Position numbers and translations under genes: made by a program. Under the pieces are notes generated by a model, which saw only the letters and a list, made by a program, of their open reading frames with translations, had not been told where the DNA came from and did not search any database. From Parasponia andersonii (lineage: Eukaryota > Streptophyta > Magnoliopsida > Rosales > Cannabaceae), in contig JXTB01000293.1 of the NCBI GenBank assembly GCA_002914805.1, positions 208,221-272,220 of the forward strand: 64,000 nucleotides of DNA. Direction: 5' to 3'. Each line of letters starts with the position of its first letter. Positions within the stretch are counted from its first letter, which is position 1. Positions 58,171-64,000 of this stretch are shown here, piece by piece.

Positions 58171-58430
58171 GACAGAGTAATAGTATACCATCAGGTGTTA
58201 AAAATAAAAAGGGGTAGAGTTACAATACACCACCAGATGTTGAGTAATAAAATAGGCAGTGTAATGGTACACCACCAGATGTTGAGAAATAAAACAGAAA
58301 GAGTAACAGTACACCACCAAAAGTTGAGAAATAAAATTGGCAGAGTAATGGTACACCACCGGATGTTTGGAAATAAAATAGGTAGAGGAACGGTACATCA
58401 CGGGATGAAATGGATAAGGTAGCGAGATGC
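58171..58430. repeat. 42-bp minisatellite in the E3 leader, about 6 copies
   Basis: The phrase CACCAGATGTTGAGAAATAA begins at 58189, 58231, 58273, 58315, 58357 and 58399, exactly 42 bp apart, with GTAATGGTACACCACC at each junction. It lies between the gag start (58026) and the primer-binding site. Since 42 is a multiple of three, frames on both strands stay open and give 14-residue repeats; these are not taken as genes. A 37-bp duplication (GAATTTCAACAA) at 58073 and 58110 lies next to it. Confidence 0.95.
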
Positions 58431-58471
58431 ACTTACTGATCTTGGGAATCCCAAAGAAACGTTACTTTCCC

Positions 58472-58500
58472 TTTAGCTACTCCCTAGTGGAGGCGTCTTT
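58472..58500 (-). promoter_or_regulatory. Degenerate primer-binding site of E3
   Basis: Minus strand AGACGCCTCCACTAGGGA, a few bases from the LTR edge at 58504. It resembles the TGGCGCC-type sites of Tat elements after decay (GACGCC for GGCGCC). The primer tRNA cannot be named with confidence. Confidence 0.45.
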
Positions 58501-58503
58501 TAA

Positions 58504-61500
58504 TATTCGAGATTTGACCTTGTGTTCTTATTAATTAAAAAGACCTATGATTAATTAAAACAAAGAAGAGAATAGTTGAGATTAAGGTTAGATCACAGGG
58601 CATGCATAGGAAAGGCCATCACAATATGTGCCATATGTCAAAGTCCCAGTGGGCGGTCAAGATAGAAAATAACACTTCCCATAGCGTCTTTTCCATATTG
58701 GTGATTATACAAATGACTCGCTTAATGTACACAAGTATAAGAGTTATCACAATACTGTCTGCATGTCGAAATCTTAATGGGCGGTTGATATAGAAAACGA
58801 CACTTCTTACAGCACCCTTCCCACATTAGCGATTACAGGGATAACGTGCTTACAATATAACAATAATAATAATAATAGTGTAATAATAACGTAAGTGTTA
58901 TCACAAAGCTAATACTATGTGTCGAAGTCCCGATAGGCGGTCACAATAAAGAATGATACTTTTCACGATGTCCGTATACGTAGGTGGTTACAGGGATAAC
59001 TAGCTAATGGATCAATGATAATGTCATAATGTGGAAATAATAAAAGGGTCTTATTAACGGAGGCGAATAAACTGACCTAATATCAACTAGAGATTGGGTA
59101 TACATAAAATAAAGGGGTTAGAGATGATGATGATAATGTAACGCCCCTAAGCTCAACTATACGACTATGTAGGTCAAACTAGGAAGTATTATTCTTTTAT
59201 AAACCATAAATTTTGTTTTGTTCAAAAATTTGGGCCAAATTTAAACTTTTCAAGCTTTAAAATAAAAGAAACTATGTGGCATTATTTTTTGAAAGTGTTT
59301 TTACAAAATATACAACCAAAAACTCCTTATTAGTTTATCTTGCCATCCGCAGTGATATTTACATCACACCAAAATATTAAAATACAACAAAAACATTGCC
59401 CACAAGTCAAGCTCGTCTACATCTGTATGATCATGGTGATAAGAAAGCGTGCTAGCCAACCAGTAACTTTACACATCATATATATCCTCACCTCCATCAC
59501 AGGAACTAAACAAGCTAATGCTCAGTATGTAAAGATCATGTATGCCTATGAATGTGTTTCATGTATAAACTTTATTGAAATTCCCATTGTACTCTTTCTT
59601 TCATAACTTTTCATTTTGATGTACTTTTCTTAGAAAACATTTCTTTATAGGGCCCTTGAGTACATTACAAAGTCACGGTAGTCGGTAGGCCATGCCCACT
59701 TGTGCAGGAAGGAAACACATGGCCAATGTGAACCATACCTGCCCAACGTAGACCGACTAAGTAATGCACCTGATAAATCTCATAGTACAATGCTCAGTCC
59801 CCTCAATCGATAAGTCGTGCCCACCTATGCGGGAAGGATGCCTGTGCAAATTATACTTACCCAATGCAGACAGACTAAACACTGTACTTAAAATATATCT
59901 CGTAAGATTAGTACAATGGTACTACTTTAAATCTAATATGTAGAAAACTTCACTCCTTTGAAAATCATACTTAAATGATCATGCCATACTTATGTTTCCG
60001 TAACCTTTACAACAATAATATAAATAACATATAATTGAAATAATACACATAAGCATGTAAGAAAATATCTTGAATCTACTATTGTTCTTATGATGCAGTT
60101 AAAATAAATCTTCACTTACCTTGTGTCCGGGTAGAAAAGATAGTGGAAAGGGTCAGTATCCTCTGTGGCAAGGTGTGTGGCAAACCTGATATCAATTTTA
60201 TTACTAACATTATCATTACAATGTAAAATGTTTAAAGAAAACAAGTACAAGACCGAATCACAGCTTTTACAAAAGAAGGAACCCTAATCACAAAATAAAC
60301 CAAAATGTCATCTACTTTCATAAAAACTAGTCCATTTGCTTCTAAATGGTACCATTTGGTTCTAAAAATATTTGGACAGCACCTCCCCTATTTTTAGGAC
60401 ATCTCTACATGATTAAAGTCATGGTTTAAGACCTATAATAACAGTCAATAAGCCAATTCCCACATATACAATTTAAAGAGGATCATTTAGAGCAACCTAA
60501 GTACATTTGAATTCCTTTCATTTAGACAAAGTTTAATCTCACTTTTATACTTGTGTGTCATCATAAACAGCCACAAAATGAGTGTAATAATTATTAGGAT
60601 CCATAAAATATACACTCCAAGTTTAGAAAATCAGATTACAAATATAAAAACTTAATCTACCACACATGATAACACTTAAATCCTTAGCTAGCACACTTTA
60701 GGGCTTTAAGTATAACTTTAATACTCCACTTAAATTATGTATTTCTAGCTATATATAAGGTTTTCTTAGACCTTAATTCATCAAATAAAAGCTTTAATTC
60801 AAAAGATAAAGCAATAGAAATAGATTACCAATTCTAAATTCCACAAAATGCTCACCTTGACTAGTTTGAACTTTTGTTTAAGCTCTTGCTTTCTACTTCC
60901 ACAAAACTGATTTCTAATGCTTTTAAATTGATCTTAGGACTCAAGAGGACCTAGAGAAAATATTACTTCAATAGTATCACATGGAGAATGGAAATAACAA
61001 AACAAAACCTAGGAAGAAGAACTAGTAGAATTACCTTGACTAGTTTAGACCTATCTTGCTTTCTTGAGCTCCAAATTGAGTTCTACCACTTGGAAACTAT
61101 TATATATGGATAAGGGGAGTTGAGAGAAGTATAGAAAGTTGCTGAAGTGGTGCAAGTAGTGGCTGGGGAGGAAGAGGAAAGAAATGACCAGATTTGGTCA
61201 AAAATCAATACTTAAAGCCAAAGAATGGCATAACTTAAATTCTAAGGGGTATTTTGGGTATTTTACACCTTACTTTCCATGTGTCTAGCTCTAAAACATC
61301 TTTAGCATACTTACCACGTTGCTGATCAATCCTATGCACTCAAGTGTAGACCAAAATGGTAAAACCTAGCTTAGAAAGTGAAATCTAGTCATACTTTGAC
61401 TTATGATCCTATATGGCAAATCTTATTGTAATTCGGTAGAACCTAGCCCTATAACCAATCATTAAACATAAAACGAAAGTCAATTAGACTCTAATTGATG

Positions 61501-63657
61501 ATGCAAACATAGTATAATTGCCCAATTAATAGAATATACAAAGATGACATTACGTGATTAAGCCGAATCTAAGCTAGTTTAGTGTAATTAAACACAATTT
61601 AGTACAGTGACTGCCACTTCGTGCTTACCTGGAACGAACATTTTTTTGAAAATTCTAGAAATGAGTCCTAAATATTAAATTAAAGCTATTTGATGCGCTA
61701 AATGCACAATGAATTTGGCTCCGAAAAGCGTGAAAAATACATTTTACCGAAAAACTACTATTTTACCAAGTTATCAACAGACATGGTTTTTAATGCATGT
61801 ACAAATGGTATTATTATTTATGAAAGTATTCTTTGTTCTTTTCACACACCAAGTTCTCTCTCTAAGGATACTGAGCCTTTACACTGTATGGGGACACTTC
61901 GACAACTATTAGTATAATAATATATATTAAAAGAATTTACCGATCAAAATGAGCAATTCATCATAAAATTGACGCTAGTTTCATGATATGTCTATTATGT
62001 AATATAAATATATTTATTATTGGCTTATTATGTATGTGAGAAACTTGGGCATTACAGATAATAATAACAGAAATAAGTGACAGAGAATACAAAATCCCGA
62101 ACTTGTGCCATAGGTCAAGCATGGAGTTCGAGGAGAGTAACTCAGAGCCCACAAATCACTAAAGTGCAAGAGTTAGAAGCTACATACAAAGAAACTTGTT
62201 GCACAAGTTAGTAGAAAAAGTACGTAAAAATAATAAGATAATAGAAAATGGTATAAAACTAATTGACTAATAAGAAAGTGGTATAAAACTAATTATGAGA
62301 TAGGAAGTGATGAAAAACAATTGTTAGGCCTAGAATATTTGAATAAATAAGTGTGGGCTTAGAAAGTAGATGTGTGAAAATATCTAGGCTTATGTGAATA
62401 TTTATAGATATGTCAATAGGAATACGTGTATTTAGAGATATGTGCACGTGTAAATGTAAGGACGTGGTAACCAAACTATATAAGATACATGCAGATAAAA
62501 GTAAGATAAAACTAATGGTGATAATAATAAGGAAATAAAAAGGGAGAAGAATGGAAAGTTAGCTTCAGGTTATCAAATAAACCGAGATGGAAATAAACCA
62601 AGATGGTGATGGAGGCGTTGATATTGAGCTTCGTATTGATAAACACATGAAGAGATAATGATGATGTTTGAATAAGATAAGGCGATGGGTTAAAGACAAA
62701 GAAAAGAGTGATGGTAATATCAATTTTATGGAGCCATAGGTTTAAGGAAAGACAAATGATGTTGGCGGTGGTGTGAACATGAAGTATAGGGGTAATAAGA
62801 TGATGATGGAGTTGTTATAGATGAGGTGACCAAATGGTGATAAAAGGATGGGGTTTTGGTGACTTCGGATGAGAAGTAAATGGTGATGTTGGTGGCAATA
62901 TACCCACGGGTTAATGGGGAAAGAAGAGATAGTAGTGGTGTTAAAGATGTATCTAAAAGAAATTAATGATAGTGATGATAATATGGAGGTTACGGATGAA
63001 CACAAAGCAAGAGCAAAAGAGTAAAGAAGCTTGAAAACACAATTGATTGGAAATAAGGAGAGAAAGAGAGCACGGCTAAAGAAAAATAAAAGAGGTGTTG
63101 TATTATAGATATTATATGCTCATTTGGTTACAAATGAGAGTATTACCTCTTTATTTATAGGCAAAAAATACCTTGTACAACAAGAGGACCTTTACTATAA
63201 GGAAATGAAGTGTCAAGTATCCATTAGCTAGCTCATCTTAATGGACATGAGAATGAGGTGTCAAGCTCTTATTAGCTTAAGCTTGCTTAATTTAGAAGAC
63301 CTTAGACAACAAGTACTTGTAGCTACAAGTCCTTGGTGAGCAAGTTGGAAGAATCCAGAGCTTTCTAGAGTTTTAGTAGGTAGCTTATACACGATAGAAG
63401 GAGTACTGAAACGATGTGTAGATTAGCTCCAAGTGATAGGTAGCTCGGCTTTAATAACTGGTAGTTCAAGTATGGGTCGAAAAGAGCTTAAACTACATGT
63501 AGTTCTAGCCAAACTATATGTCGTTTTCTTGAGTTTATGTTGTTTGTCCCATGGGACATGTAGTTACACTAAGCTTGTTTAAATCTTGCTAATCCTATAC
63601 TCACTACTAATTCTCATTTTAGGATTAATCCCAAAAAATCGGAAAAACCCCAAAACA
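58504..63657 (-). repeat. 5' LTR of E3, split by solo LTR E6
   Basis: 58504-59136 and 62057-63657 match the left LTR. Plus-strand start TATTCGAGAT (TG changed to TA), end CCCCAAAACA at 63657 with a normal CA. The minus-strand TATA box is at 63152-63159. Unlike the left LTR it has the uninterrupted site AGCTTAAGCTTGC used by E4. Confidence 0.85.
59137..62056. mobile_element. E6: solo LTR of a gypsy-type element
   Basis: 2920 bp bounded by TGTAACGCCC and GGGCATTACA (inverted ends) and by a perfect GATAA duplication (59132-59136 and 62057-62061). No primer-binding site, gag or pol is inside and no repeated half, so it is a solo LTR left by recombination between two LTRs. A degenerate internal duplication near 59685-59880 (ATGCCCACTTGTGCAGGAAGG and GTGCCCACCTATGCGGGAAGG) recalls the duplicated motif of the E2 LTR. 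Its strand is not determined. Confidence 0.9.
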
Positions 63658-63660
63658 GTA

Positions 63661-64000
63661 TATTTCTAAACAAACTTTTAAAAGTCATATTTTTCCTAAG
63701 AAATTTTTAAAAATGATATTTTTCTAATTAATGTTTTTAATTGCCAAGCATATTAATGTGTTTTTTTTTGAAAAAATTAAAAATGATTTGATATGTTACC
63801 AAGCAAGTCGTTTACTTTTAAAATTTAAAAATATAAAGAAAAGTTTTGGTTTTTATTTTTCATTTTTTATAAACAAAAAATTAAAAGTGTATCCAAACAT
63901 GGCCTTGGCATTCTTCTTTTTATAGTGAAAAAAAAAAAATCAGTTTGGCCCAATGACAGTTCAAGCCAAATGCTTTTAAATAATTTTAAAATTTTCCCAA
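63661..64000. repeat. Right flank of E3: AT-rich minisatellite and unidentified DNA
   Basis: 63661-63740 contains units similar to those at 29400-29470 on the other side of E3. The rest is A/T-rich with one Phe/Lys-rich chance frame and no gene. Confidence 0.5.

Larger units (their letters stand above)
29570..63657 (-). mobile_element. E3: Tat-lineage Ty3/gypsy retrotransposon, host of three nested insertions
   Basis: Outer element of the nest. 3' LTR at left (29570-37646, interrupted by E4), 5' LTR at right (58504-63657, interrupted by E6), coding region on the minus strand from 58026 to about 52190. Near-matching target duplications GTATT (29565-29569) and GTATA (63658-63662) flank it. Tat assignment rests on two RNase H domains, RT words GFSGNNQIKM and GAIYQRAMTAIFHDMIH, and an antisense ORF between pol and the 3' LTR. 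With insertions and their duplications removed it is about 17 kb with LTRs of about 2.13 and 2.23 kb. All domains are broken; no autonomous activity is expected. Confidence 0.85.

Noticed and set aside
58171-58430. CRISPR-like array
   Set aside because: Copies are contiguous with no unique spacers, and the setting is a plant retrotransposon leader.
58195-58432. Open frames of 75 (plus) and 70 (minus) codons with 14-residue repeats
   Set aside because: They are a product of the 42-bp minisatellite, whose period is a multiple of three; no start context or family match.

Overview
The window is a stretch of AT-rich repetitive DNA from a flowering plant, probably a eudicot with a large genome. 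The plant origin is inferred from Ty3/gypsy lineages that are plant-specific (Athila, Tat with a second RNase H, Tekay-like chromovirus), a plant-style copia LTR starting TGTTGGAAATATGCCC on the minus strand, and a tRNA-derived SINE-like head. I see no intact host protein-coding gene, no rRNA gene and no canonical tRNA gene. Almost all recognisable coding sequence is decayed retrotransposon gag-pol.

Layout. 1-6374: non-coding internal part plus 5' LTR (4706-6374) of a minus-strand copia-type element (E1), broken by an assembly gap at 2059-2179 and holding a GC-rich, stem-loop-rich block near 3480-4310. 6375-10752: AT-rich DNA with one LTR-like remnant (about 7600-9090). 10753-21761: plus-strand Tekay-like chromovirus (E2) with long LTR copies at both ends, an extra gag-like reading frame ahead of gag, and a decayed gag-PR-RT-RH-IN-chromodomain series. 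21762-29564: AT-rich DNA without a gene I can name; it holds a 121-bp tandem repeat, a promoter-like minus-strand cluster near 27030-27075 and a SINE-like piece near 28700. 29565-63662: one large nested complex.

The nested complex. The outer element (E3, 29570-63657, minus strand) is a Tat-lineage Ty3/gypsy element with gag, protease, RT, RNase H, a second (archaeal-type) RNase H and integrase between 58026 and about 52190, flanked by 2.1-2.2 kb LTRs and by near-matching GTATT/GTATA target duplications. Three later insertions sit inside it: a Galadriel-like chromovirus (E4, 31323-37262) in its 3' LTR; an Athila-type deletion derivative (E5, 38952-47040, perfect TATGC duplication) in its internal 3' region; and a 2.92-kb solo LTR (E6, 59137-62056, perfect GATAA duplication) in its 5' LTR. 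With these removed E3 is about 17 kb. E3 also carries a plus-strand (antisense) ORF with its own TATA box beside the 3' LTR, a tandem array with a dimeric 225-bp period downstream of pol, and a 42-bp minisatellite between primer-binding site and gag.

Decay. In E2 and E3 many in-frame stops and several lost catalytic acids (RT and IN Asp to Asn) are single C-to-T or G-to-A changes, as expected of deaminated methylcytosine in long-silenced DNA. None of the elements looks able to move on its own. LTR boundaries supported by TG/CA ends, primer-binding sites and target duplications are firm for E4, E5 and E6, fair for E3, one-sided for E1 and ambiguous for E2.
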